Source of the DNA: Hermetia illucens
Taxonomy: Eukaryota > Arthropoda > Insecta > Diptera > Stratiomyidae
Direction of reading: 5' to 3'
NCBI RefSeq assembly: GCF_905115235.1
Contig: NC_051854.1
Location: 24,588,001 to 24,652,000 of the forward strand
Length of the DNA: 64,000 nt
The notes beneath the pieces were generated by a model that ran no database searches, was not told the DNA's origin, and was given only the letters and a program-made list of their open reading frames with translations. Within the stretch, counting starts at the first letter, position 1, and each line of letters begins with the position of its first letter. A program made the translations under genes and the position numbers. Below are positions 46,340 to 57,346 of this stretch, piece by piece.

Positions 46340-49300
46340 ATATCGCCAGTAGAGAATGCCATGCGACTGCGATATCAAAGTATAATCCTTAACGACAAGC
46401 TGAACAGCTGCCAAGGTCGTAGACTGTTTATTAAGCAGTTGTATCGCATCCAACAGCGTGGAGCCATGGCAGGTGTTGCAGCGATAGGGTATGTCGTTGG
46501 CAAAAGATCACCCTCTGGTCGGTTCTTTCAACAGTCACTATCAAAACCGCTACCGTTTTCCAATCAGCCAACGTCAGGCTGACCAACGAAAACCATTGCT
46601 CAAAAAGCAGGAACCAGCAAAAGCACGTCTGAGATAAATATATCCGATGTCAGAAAGGAGACAGGTCTCAATGGTGCAGATGTTAAGTGGTACCTGCGCT
46701 ACCTAAAGAAAGGCCTGAAACCAGAAGAATCCCTTAAGAAGGCTCATGACCAATCTTAGCCATCTTTATCGGAGCCAAGAAAGCTAGGAGCAGCAGAGAT
46801 TAGTCCGCATGAAGGGAATGCTCCCAAAAAATACAAACCTGAACCCAAGGGGGGAGAGAACCCGGGCAAGTCAGGAGTGAAGGCAGGAAGCCCGCCATTA
46901 GCTATGCTGTGCAAGGGATGGATTGCGAAACTTGTGTTCACCTGGATACGCTTTTGACCAGGTCATGTACTGGTGGGCTGCGCGACGTAAGATACTGGAG
47001 AATGGCTTAGGACCATAGTTCCTAAATTGCCAGGCTGGGAAGGAGTAGAACTGTCAACATGTGCTGGGGATGATATACCACACATGGTGACAGTTTTTCT
47101 CCGAAAAGCCGCGACAATAGAGACGGAAGATCTCATGGGCCTCCTAATCGTTCAGAATGAGGATCTCCACGCAATTATGGAGTCTTCAGAAACAAGGTGG
47201 AACTCCTAACGATCGGGATAGATGGCCGATCCCTGGAGGAAATCAAACGCCGGAGTTGCCATATCAACTATCGATTTGGGAACATATCTGTGCATGTGCA
47301 CAGGGAAAAGCCAAGGAAAGACACCTCGTAAGAGACACCGGATGAAAGGCATACCGCGGTCCCCGAAGAAGTCTCGAAAGCCATAGAGGCGGAAGGGAAG
47401 TAGAAGGAAGGGAAGTACACGTGCTGCTCAGTGAAGAGCAGAAGCTGGACGACCTAGGCCTAGGACTCATTGGGCTCAGGGTGGACAGCGACACGCAGGA
47501 AAGCGCTATGTCGGAGGAGGAGGGCGATACGCGGACAGTGGAAAAAAGTGCCAAACAATAAGGGAGCCAATGTCCAGCACCAGATAAACATCCACCATGC
47601 GAAAGCTGCATCTGCGGTAATTGCAAGGGCAAGTTCCATAGTTGGAATAGTGCTGGCTGAGGAGCCCTGGGTATACCGAGGGCAGATTCGCGATCTGCAA
47701 GAAGGAAGCATGCAGGCAATTTCAGACTCCTGTTGTGAAAAACCAAGAGCTTGCATAACTCTTAAACGTAATTTAAAATATATATGTCATTCAGAATTCC
47801 TGACCGGGGACCTGCACTCGAGAGGCAGTCGTGGCATCGGGATACTTCCCATGAGACGACATCCGCGTTCCACCGGAACAACTTGCTATACTGATGAAGT
47901 TTTGTGAGAAGAGGGCGCTACCCCTACTCCCCGGCTGTGATGCCAACGCCCATCACAAAGTCTGGGGATGGTGGATGAGCCCTCTATGTCTGATCACAGA
48001 ACAATCAGATTCGAAATTGAGAATGATTCCCAAATAAAAAGAATAAGAAGGAATCCCAGGAGAACGGATTGGGAATTCTATGCAATGCACCTGAGCAACA
48101 ATATGGCTCACCTTCAAGGGGGCAGTGATATCAGGAGCGAACTGGAATTAGAAACAGTGGTGAAAAACCTCAACACAGTCGTCATTGACGCACATGAGGC
48201 CAGCTGTTCAACAAACAAACTGGAGTACATAAATGGGAAGACAAAAGAGGATAACCGGAAACTAGCAAAAGAGGTATGTTCAGAAGATAGGGTAGGGCGG
48301 GAACTTTTAAACCATTGAAATCACCCGGAGTAGATGGCATTTTCCCAGCACAAACCCAGAGATGCCTAGCAACCATCTTAGTCACTTCTGAGGATGGTAA
48401 GGGGCAGCATAACCCTGGAATATATACCAAGAACATGGAGACGGGCAAAAGTGGTGTTTATTCTGAAAGCGAGTAAAAAGGATACTTTTTACCTTAAATT
48501 TTTCAGAAAAATTTGCCTAATATCGTTCGTACTCAAAATGGTGGAGAAGATCATAGACAACTATATTAGAACTAACGTTCTAAAGTATAATCCCCTATAT
48601 CAGTGTCAACACGCTTACCGGGCAGGACGATCAACAGAAACTACTCTGTATCAGCTGACGGGACAAAGGCTGAAGAAAAAGAAGATCAGCTGACGGATGT
48701 ACTACGGGATGCAAAATAAATAGCACTGTGTTCGTTTTTGGATATCGAAGGAGCATTCGACAACACATCGCACACATACAAGATGCCCTGAGCCGCAAGG
48801 GAGTGGAAAAAACCCTGGCTTTCTGGATGGACAAAATGCTAAGGAGTAAGCAAATAGAAGTACCGACAGGTACAAATTCTATTGCCACAGGATGGGGTAC
48901 TATCGTCACTTATGTGGAGTATAGTAGTGGACGAACTCCTGGTCCGCAGATACTACTTTGGATATACACTGCAATAGTAAGGCCAATGATTACCTATGGG
49001 GTGGTAATCTGGGCAGAAAGAACTAACTCAACACACAAGCCAGGCAGTTACACAAACTCCAAAGACTGGCTTGCGTGTGTATCAGTGAGGCAAAAAAAGA
49101 CATGCCCAACGACATCCCTGGAGGTCCGTCTTGGATTAAACTCTCTCCATCTGCACATACAGTTGTAGGCAAGGAGGGCAATATTCATGATAGCCGAAAG
49201 TATTAGTGAGGCGGGGAGCTGCTTAAACCTATTCCATTTCGAATTACTAATACCAAGGGATAACATGATAACGAGGTTTCACTTTGATAAGAAGTTTAAA

Positions 49301-50130
49301 ACACGTTGGAGTAACAGGGCAAACTGGGAGAGCGTGGCTGAGACATACGGCTTAAACCAGCAACTGATTACTTAGTACACTGACGTATCCCTTAGAGCAG
49401 AGGGAGCGGGAGCCGGTGTCATTGGTCCAAGGAAAATGTACTTGGAGCCAATGGGTAGGTACACTAGCATATTCCAGGCGGAAATATACCCCATAGACAG
49501 ATGTTCCTCCTTTAATCTTCAAAGGAACTACAGGGCGCAGAACATTGCTGTTCTCACCGACAACCAAGCAGCGATCAAGGCACTTAGGTCCAACCAAGTG
49601 AACTCTAAACTGGTATAGGAATGCCTTGAGAGTCTGAATACGCTCGGCTCGTGCAACAAGGTCTGGATACTCTGGATTCCAAGCCATGTTGGGTTGGAAG
49701 GCAATGAGGCAGCGGACGAACTAGCCAAGAAGAGAGCAGGGACATGGGCCAGTACGCTTCTGTGGAATCAGAAACGGTTTCATGGCTATGACATTAAAAA
49801 ATGAAGGAACGATACTGGGTGGGCCTACCAGGAATGGAGCAGTCCAGGGTGCCCCGAACCTCCGAATCATAGTGGGAATCCTTACTGGTCACTATCGGCC
49901 AAAATATCACCTAGGGAAACTAGGGATATCTACGCACACTGCTGGCATGTTCTGTGCGGGCTGTGTTGAAACCTCTATACACGTTCTGGGACAGCGTCCG
50001 GATCTTGTGCAAAGTAGGTCGAGAGGGAGAATACCAGATGCAAAGCTTGTAAGATCTGGAAGTAGGGAATATACTAAAATTCCTAACGGTTATAGGCTTA
50101 CTTGAGATACTATGATTAATAATAATTCAG
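46340..50130 (+). mobile_element. Loa-type LINE, decayed near full length
   Basis: ORF1 46340-47530 (VRKETGLNGADVKWYLRYLKKGLKPEE; LAMLCKGWIAKLVFTWIRF; VPKLPGWEGVELSTCAGDDIPH). Endonuclease 47610-48030, with LLPGCDANAHHKVWG near 47920-47965 and EPSMSDHRTIRFEIEN after it. RT 48390-49260: RTWRRAKVVFILK; the FLDIEGAFDNTSH equivalent near 48730-48770; DALSRKGVEKTLAFWMDKML; YADD itself is lost. RNase H and C-terminus 49376-50100: TDNQAAIKALRSNQVNSKLV; WIPSHVGLEGNEAADELAKK; HVLGQRPDLVQSRSR. The RNase H domain separates it from jockey proper. An AAAGGCTGAAGAAAAAGAAG scrap at 48664-48683 looks like an RTE family B tail inserted in RT. Confidence 0.8.
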
Positions 50131-50384
50131 AATAATAACAGTAATAACCCACCAAGGAAGAAAAAAGAAACCATATACGCTGATACAAATGCGAGCAATA
50201 CCATCCTCTTCAACTCCACCCAATTGCTAACCTAAGCTGGCTATATTGACATTATGGAAAGAAAAACTCGAGATGCATGAACTGCCTTACACATACAGCA
50301 GCATGTCTAGAAAAGACATAATTCATGGTCGCAAGATCAGTACCAAAAGCAAAAACAACCTACTCAAACATTACTCACATAGTC

Positions 50385-51131
50385 ATCATCATCAACGACG
50401 CAAAAACCGGTCTAGGTCTGTCTTAATAAGGAACTCCAGACATCCCGGTTTTACGCCGAGGTTCACCAATTCGATATCCCTAAAAGCTGTCTGGCGTCCT
50501 GACCTACGCCATCGCTCCATCTCAGGCAGGGTCTGCCTCGTCTTCTTTTTCTACCATAGATATTGCCCTTATAGACTTTCCGGGTGGGATCATTCTCATC
50601 CACACGGATTAAGTGACCCGCCCACCGTAACCTATTGAGCCGGCTTTTATCCACAACCTGACGGTCACGGTATCGTTCATAGATTTCGTCACTGTGTAGG
50701 CTACGGAATCGTCCATCCTCACGTAGGGGGCTAAAAATTCTTCGGAGGATTCTTCTCTCGAACGCAGCCAAGAGTTCGCAGTTCTTCTTGCTAAGAACCC
50801 AAGTCACCGAGGAATACATGAGGACTGGCAAGATCATAGTCTTGTACAGTAAGAGCTTTGACCAAATGGTGAGACGTTTCGAGCGGAACAGTTTTCGTAA
50901 GCTGAAATAGGCTCTTTTGGCTGCCAACAGCCGTGCGCGGATTTCATCATCGTAGCTCGACTCTAGAAAGGAGAACTTTTCAACGGTCTCAAAGTTATAG
51001 TCTCCTATCTTTATTCTTCCCGTTTGATCAGTACGGTTTAATGTTGTTGGTTGGTTGGTTTTCGATGCTGACGTTGCCACCATATACCTTGCCTTGCCTT
51101 CATTGATATGCAGCCCAAGATCTCGCGCCGG
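50385..51131 (-). mobile_element. RTE-like LINE (family C) C-terminal fragment
   Basis: Minus strand, still largely open: LGLHINEGKARYMVATSAS, RIKIGDYNFETVEKFSFLES, RLTIWSKLLLYKTMILPVLMYSSVTWVLSKKNCELLAAFERRILRRIF, then RLRWAGHLIRVDENDPTRKVYKG and the tail. It ends with TTGCGTCGTTGATGATGATGA (50402-50382 on the minus strand). The open frame continues past 51131 into antisense of the next, oppositely oriented fragment. Confidence 0.82.
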
Positions 51132-51450
51132 GTTCTTAGCAAGACAAAATTGCGAACTCTTAGCCGCGGTCAGGAAAAGAATCCTCCGAAGAATTTCTGG
51201 CACTCTACAGGATGGTTGACAATTCACTAGTCTATATAACAATGAAATTTATGAGCGATAACAGGATTGTTTGGTCGTGGATAAACTCCGCTTCAATAGG
51301 ATTCGATGCGTGGATCACCTAATCCATATTTGTGAGGATGATTCAGCCGGGAAAATCAATAAGGAAAGTGTCTATTATAAAAAAAACCGACATGACAGAC
51401 CTTGGCTCAGAAGGAGAGATGGCGTAGGAGAGATATCGAATTGATGTATC
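51132..51450 (+). mobile_element. RTE-like LINE (family C) fragment, inverted neighbour
   Basis: Plus-strand reading gives QNCELLAAVRKRILRRI, NNEIYER..., RFNRIRCVDHLIHICEDDSAGKINKESVYY and RPWLRRRDGVG, aligned with the minus-strand copy just before it. More diverged than its neighbour, and 5' and 3' truncated. Confidence 0.7.
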
Positions 51451-51880
51451 GCATTCAAAATGGAACTCTAAAAGTCCTCCATTTTTACCGCTCATTGACT
51501 AAGATCTCATATTCCCAAGCTTTACAATGAGTGGAAGTAGTAACTCTGTAGAGACTGTAGAGGTTGCATCGAAAAAAATCGAGTATAGAGTCAAGGCCAA
51601 AAGCTTTGCTCCGCTTAAGCGGAGGCAGAAAATCTTCGCGAAGTGGTCTTTCGCCTCTTCAACTACTCATCACCGAGAACCTACCGTTAATGCGGCTCTT
51701 AGAGCAACAAAAGGCTTGCGACCCTTACAATCTTTTTCATAATGCGGTTCATACGCGGTACGGTGTTATTTGATGGCCCACCCACCCAATATAGAGCAAG
51801 ACTTGTTACTTTGGGGATCGCCCACTACCCGAAGCCTCCGCTAGTAACACTATTTACCCCTGGTCTTATTTACCCCCCGT
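51451..51880. other. Unassigned
   Basis: No gene or repeat that I can name between the LINE fragment and the SINE head. Confidence 0.4.
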
Positions 51881-51945
51881 GTCCGGATAGCTCAGTGGTT
51901 AGAGCACTGGGTTATCATACGGAAGGCCGCGGTTCAAATCTCTTG
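51881..51945 (+). mobile_element. SINE head fragment (tRNA-like)
   Basis: The tRNA-like head only: box A TAGCTCAGTGG (51888-51898) and box B GGTTCAAATCT (51931-51941), matching the SINE at 29863 closely. The body is absent after 51942. The first bases GTCCGGA do not pair with downstream sequence to form an acceptor stem, so I reject a functional tRNA. Confidence 0.75.
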
Positions 51946-52135
51946 AGCTCTTCCACAATTGCACAATTACAATATGGTTTTGCGATTCCTCGTAGTTCCC
52001 AAAGAAACAGCTTCCACTAAGTTGCCCATGATAAGGTAGCTAATAGTAAGGTTACAGCCCCATACAATATTTTGTTTTTTTGCCAAGCGATGTGCCAGAA
52101 TCATGGAATAGCAATGAACACCAGTGAATCCTCGT

Positions 52136-52174
52136 TAAAGTAAAAAAAGTAAAGTAAAGTAAAGTTAAAGTAAA
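52136..52174. repeat. AAAGT tandem repeat
   Basis: Imperfect five-base repeat just downstream of PGRP copy 7. Confidence 0.85.
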
Positions 52175-52271
52175 TTCAAAACCACTAATACAAAAAGCAG
52201 GGAATTGCTCATTACACATTCATTTATTCACAACATTGCTGCAATTTGAAAACCTTGGAAGAGTACTCCAT

Positions 52272-53016
52272 TTAAGGATTTGCGGTCCAGCGAGCCCAGG
52301 TCTTGATTTCGTTGTACAACCTGTCACCAGGGCATTCAGTAGCCACAGCTTGTCTGTGTCCAATCAATTTGTAGCTTCCTGAAACCTTTCCTTCGTTAAC
52401 ACCTTGAGCGATGAAATTCTTGGCAGCAGTCAGCATGTTTGCTGGTGGCAAGGCGGCTGAAAGGATTCAATTCCATATAAGAATAATTTGAAGTAAACCC
52501 AACCAATTTACTTATATGAATAGTCGGGAAATGGTGGGAATGAGGAAGAATCATAAGAAACGCAACACTTACTCCTGAAATCACCAATCATCAAAAGTCC
52601 AACACTTCGGGAATTGTATCCTGGAGCATGAGCACCTTCAACGTTATAGCCACGACCTTCGTAGATGTTACCATCACCACCAACGGCAAAACTGTAACCA
52701 ATATCGGGCCATCCATTGGTGTTCATGTGGAAGTTTTGCATGGACCTCATGGCTGCTTTGCAAGCATCGGTAGTATAGCATATTCCTGGCTCGTATGAAT
52801 GATGAATCACAACATATGGAATAATTCCGCTGAATCTTGAGACGAAGTTTGGTGCCCGGGCCCCCCAAGCAGCACGGGTGATAAGAGCTCCCGAATTCTC
52901 ATGTACGAGAACTGTTCGCGAAATCGTATTAAATTAAAAGTTAAAATAAGGAAATGAATAATTTCTTAAAATAATGGTTTACCGGAGAGGACAAGGACAA
53001 CTGCTAGTTTGAACAT
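52272..53016 (-). CDS. PGRP-SC: PGRP-SC-type peptidoglycan amidase, copy 7 (diverged)
   Basis: Minus-strand exons 53016-52983, 52911-52573, 52456-52272 give 185 aa; introns are 71 and 116 bp, the longest intron 2 of the set. Exon 1 is one codon shorter (MFKLAVVLVLS), an in-frame loss in the signal peptide. The amidase residues and the Gly-Trp...Arg set are kept (numbers one lower than in the other copies). Differences include Ser for Leu before the mature start (HENSGAL), Thr in ALITR, Ser in RFSG, Ile in PGICYTTDAC, Tyr for Trp in GRGYNVEGAHAPG, LLMIGDFR, GKVSGSY, HRQAVATECPGD and NEIKTWARW. It shares RGY, HAPG, CPGD and NEIK with copy 4. The poly(A) signal is at 52223-52228. Intact. Confidence 0.97.
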
Positions 53017-53063
53017 CTTGATAGATTGTTGCAATCTAATTGCAACTGGCAAGTCAAACATGG

Positions 53064-53164
53064 TTTATATAGGAAGGCCCCCTGGGAATCTACGGTTTTT
53101 TGCGCAAGTCTCCAATAAATGCATTAATCTGTTATAAGTAACAAAAATGGAATTACATGATAAG
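53064..53164 (-). promoter_or_regulatory. Promoter of PGRP copy 7
   Basis: GATAAG at 53159-53164 (plus-strand orientation), AGATTAAT on the minus strand (53123-53130; other copies TGATTAAT) and TATATAAA at 53064-53071. Confidence 0.75.
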
Positions 53165-54085
53165 CTAAACTGCAAAGCTCTGTTTTTCAAGAATACCTAA
53201 TATCTGAAATTGCGACTCATTTCACTAATTAAATTTCACTTTTGTTATCATAATATCTAAATATCAACCACAAATGTATACATTCACATACACAAATTGT
53301 GCGCTTCGGTTATTTATGATGTGTTAAAACATCTTTATCAGCGCCAAGGATTTTTTTTATTAAAATCGGTTGAACATCAATAAAAGATTTAACTCGCAAA
53401 TTTGATGGAAGACATAAATAAACTCAATTTGCTACAAATGCATATTTGCATATTTAAGAAGTTAAGGCGTAGGAGTTATTGATCTCAGTAATAGAAAGCG
53501 GTTTATCTTTTTAACTACGCCAAAATCCGATTAATATTACCGTTTTTTTATTGAATAAAAGATTTTATTTTTAGATATACATAATTTAATCAAACATGTT
53601 TCTAACCATAAATAGCAGAAAATAGATACGAGATATAATAAGGAAGGAATAATTTACATCCAGATAGAGACGAATTCCTACCAAAGAAGAAGAAGTATCT
53701 TTCCGGGACTTTTTCTTCCATAAAATGGAAATGCGGATATATTTCACATTTATTTATCAAACAAATGATTAGCCAATAGCATCCAATATTTCAGGTAAGT
53801 TTAGTCGACTACTATTCTGGTTCCCGGGAAACCACCCAAGATGAGGTCAACGTTCTAAATTTGATATTAAATATAAAAATGATTTCATCAAAATGATTGA
53901 ATTACTTTTAGTGACTTGAGCCAACAACGAAGTCTTTGACACAAGGAAAAAAATCGGAAAGTTTGTGGTATTTGTTCTATTGTTATAATGTAAAGCAATA
54001 TCTTTCCCTGAATTAGAGTAAATCAAACAAAAGTCATTTTGCTAATTACTCATAATAAAGCATTAACAAGACTTCAATTGGTGGT
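53165..54085. other. Copy 7 upstream flank and AT-rich spacer
   Basis: 53165-53290 still resembles the distal flanks of the other PGRP genes (CACTAATTAAATTTCACTTT, TTGTTATCAT). The rest is AT-rich with nothing recognised. Confidence 0.5.
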
Positions 54086-54089
54086 CAAA

Positions 54090-56200
54090 GGGTAGTATAG
54101 GCCCCAGGGCGAAACGGGGTTTGGTACCCGCGATGGACCATAAAACTTGGGAAATGCCTGCTGAACCAACACCAACAGCTCTACTACCAAAACCTATCCC
54201 CATCTCCACTTGGTGACCGCTGGCAGCTCTTTCTTATCGAAAAGCTGCAGGCGGAGAAGGATGAAGACGAGTCTCCCACGCCTAAAAATCGCACCGGGAA
54301 ATCGTAGTTACGAAGCTGCAACAGGAGCCTCGGACTGGATAGATAACACAACGACAAACCCGGCAACGGCAAAGCAATAAAGATTTGCGCATTTTCTCAT
54401 GGAAAGTGCGCTCCCTGTACAGAAATAGAGCTGCCAAGCAGCTAGCCGATACCCTGTCCCAATATAGGGCTGATGTAACAACGTTACAGGAGATGCGTTG
54501 GACAGGGACTGGTTTCCTGGAGAAGCGTCGCTACACCATATATTATAGCGGCTATCCAGTAAAATATGTGTTCGATGTAGGCTTTTTAGTCAGCCAGAAA
54601 ATGAACCCTGCATGGGCACGCTCGGAGACTTATCACGAACTCCGTGGAGAACTAACAGGTCTCTGAACTCGAAAAGTGCAGGGAGCAACCGCACCAAGCG
54701 CGGAAGTTTTACCAACAAGTCAGCAGGATGAAGCCTTACACACCTCGATGCTCATCCTGCGGAGACAAAGAGAGAAGTCCAATTTCCAACAGAGCAAGGA
54801 TATTGGAGCGATGGGTTGGGTACTTTGATGAACTGCTCAAGAACCAGAACATCAGCGAGTCGGAGGTCCCGCCAACTTAAGACGACGGACAAATATTGCC
54901 ACCACGAAATATAAAAGAAATACTCCATGCAATTCATCGGCTATAAAGCCGAAAGTCACCACGAGCCGGTGGAATTACAGCCGAATTTGTTAAATATGGA
55001 GGCGACCAATTACAGCAAGCCGTTCAACACCTTATGCTCAAGGTGTAGGACAGCGAATGAATGCCTGACGACTGGCAACGAGGTGTTATCTGTCTCATAC
55101 ATAAAAAGTAAGATATCACGCAATGCCGCAATTATAGAGATATCACGTTGCGAGTACCATCTATAAAATATTCTCCACTATCATCGACATCATTGGCCCA
55201 TACCAAAGAGGCTTCACTCCAGGCAAATCAGCAACAGATCACATTTTCTCTCTGTGGCAAGCGATGGAAAAACTGTTGGAATATGGACATCAGTTGCACC
55301 ACTTTTCATCGACTTTAAAGCCGCCTATGATAGCATAGCCAGGGTGAAACTGTACACGGCCACGATATCCCGACGAAATTAATAAGACTAACTAGGCTGA
55401 CCCTGACCAATGTACGAGGCCAGATAAAAGCAGTAGGATCACTCTCGAAATCAGTCGACATCAACAACGGTCTAAGACAAGGGGATGCCCTATCATGCAT
55501 CCTCTTTAACCTGGTCCTGGAAAAAGTGATCCGTGATGCTGAGGTAAATGCGAGGGGTACGATCCTCTTTAAGTCCACCCAACTACTGGCCTATGCTGAC
55601 GATATTGACATTATGCGAAGAACATACATCCATTTTTCAGATCGAGCAGACGGCACAAGATCAACGTCAGCTCCAAAAACCAATCAACCAACAACATCAA
55701 ACCGCACTGGTCAAACGAGAAGAATAAAGATAGGAGACTACAACTTTGAGACCGTTGAAAAATTCTCCTTTCTAGAGTCAAAAATCAAAACCGATAACAG
55801 CTACAATGATGAAATCCGTGCACGGTTGCTGGCAGCCCACAGAGCCTATTTGAGCTTACGAAAACTGTTCCGCTCGAAACGTCTCACCACAGGATCAAAG
55901 CTCTTACTGTACAAGACAATGATGTTGCCAGTCCTCATGTATTCCTCGAAGACTTGAGTTAAAATCCGACTCAATAGGCTGCGGTGGGCGGGTCACTTAA
56001 TCCGTGTGGATGAGGAAGATCCAGCCCGAAAAGTCTATAAGGGAATTATTTATGGTAGAAAAATAAGATGAGGCAGACCCCGCCTGAGATGAAGCGATGG
56101 CGTAGGCCAGGGCGCCAGACAGCTTTTAGGGATATTGAATTGGTGGACCTCGGCGCAAAACCGGGACGTCTGTTTATTAAGGCAGGTTACTAGAATTTAG
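54090..56200 (+). mobile_element. RTE-like LINE (family C), internally deleted copy
   Basis: 5' UTR 54090-54380. Endonuclease start 54382-54640: IFSWKVRSLYRNRAAKQLADTLSQYRADVTTLQEMRWTG, YTIYYSGYP. The remainder of APE is gone. RT pieces at about 55195-55640: YQRGFTPGKSATDHIFSLWQ; DFKAAYDSIA; GLRQGDALSCIL; YADD within LLAYADDIDIM at about 55583-55615. C-terminus 55665-56190: RIKIGDYNFETVEKFSFLES, KLLLYKTMMLPVLMYSS, then a jump to RLRWAGHLIRVDEEDPARKVYKG. Multiple frame breaks; dead. Confidence 0.82.
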
Positions 56201-56940
56201 TCTGGCTATTGCAGGCGAACTGTTCGTAATACAAAGACGGAATCCTAGGAAAACGAACTGAACAAAGTTCAATGAACTTCTCGGCAAGTGAAGTTCCCTA
56301 GGCGACTATGAACTCCTTTCGCGATAGAAAATCAATTGGAAACTCTGCTTTGAAGATGCTTGTCCGATTTTCTGAGATCAAAACGATGATACAATTGCAA
56401 AGGGCAACATCACATCCACCAACGGGAATCTTGCGATACATAAATCGAGTATAATGGATAATTAGGGTCTGAACTAAGAGGCTTTGCTTCTCCCCACCTC
56501 AGACTCACACGCACACGCGCAATTATAATAATCTTGAAATTTTTCCCTTGACAATTACCTACCTTATCGTGGTGAGGAAACTCAGTAAGGAGGACCTCCG
56601 GGAAACCAGAGGTGACACCTGAAGCTAAGCGGTAATCAAAACCGCAAGCCAAGATGCGACTAGCGTTCCGAGGGTCACAGAGGTAAAGATGTGGCCGTGA
56701 ACGATGAACAAAGGCCATGGCAGCCAACTACGAAGAAACTAACAACTTAAAAAACAAAAACAAAAGAATTCAATAGCACTTTGATCATGACGAGTTGAGT
56801 CTAGACTTAGATTCGCTACTTATTCAAGTGGGAACCAACCCAATTGGGACCTAGCCTTTAACGGACCAGCCAAAGCAATCCTCTTTTGTCAGCATCCCTG
56901 ATCCCGGGCTCACAATCGGGGCCACCTGCTGAGACTAAAG
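56201..56940. repeat. Unassigned; contains a dispersed repeat
   Basis: 56408-56540 (CATCACATCCACC..., TGCGATACATAAATCGAGTA, AGAGGCTTTGC, CCCCACCTCA, ending in an A/T-rich tail) has a clear second copy at 60415-60545. It looks like the 3' end of an unidentified retroelement. The remainder is unassigned. Confidence 0.5.
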
Positions 56941-57083
56941 TTTTACATGCGGATAAGCATCTGCCTGCGGACAGTAAACAGCCTTCGAGCAAAACAATGC
57001 CTCCGGGCAAAAAGCATTCGAGCAGACGGAAGATTGGACTCTGGCATGCAAATTAGTTTCACGGGAGCATTTAACTCGTTCCG
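56941..57083 (+). mobile_element. Loa/jockey-group LINE, segment 1 of 3
   Basis: Immediately before the SINE, the frame reading ISFTGAFNSFRRYK continues after it as SEGPDEIPAFV, the RT entry motif (F..YKSPGPDGI in relatives). This shows the host LINE was intact across the SINE site before insertion. Confidence 0.6.
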
Positions 57084-57093
57084 TAGATACAAG

Positions 57094-57346
57094 GCTGTCG
57101 TACGGAAGGTCGCGGTTCAAATCTTACTGGTGGCAGTGGAATTTGTATCGTGATTTGACGTCGGATACCAGTCGACTCAGCTGTGAATGAGTACCTGAGT
57201 CAAATCAGGGTAATAATCTCGGGCGAGCGCAATGCTGACCACATTACCTCCTAGTGTACCGTTACGGTCTTGAATGAAGTGCTCTAACACACTTCAAGGC
57301 CCTGATCCAACATGGATTGTTGCGCCAACGATTATTATTATTATTA
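57094..57346 (+). mobile_element. tRNA-derived SINE, 5'-truncated, with target duplication
   Basis: Same SINE as 29863-30134; the head is cut before box A, box B is at 57114-57124 and the body is complete. It ends TTGTTGCGCC (57317-57326) and a (TTA)n tail. Flanked by TAGATACAAG at 57084-57093 and 57347-57356, an exact 10-bp target duplication. It is inserted in a LINE RT coding segment. Confidence 0.88.

Noticed and set aside
50463-51242. 259-codon open frame as a host gene
   Set aside because: It is the RT C-terminus of an RTE-like LINE, with an antisense first part from an inverted neighbour.
51881-51953. A tRNA gene (box A and box B present)
   Set aside because: No acceptor stem closes, and the sequence is the head of the SINE found in full at 29863.
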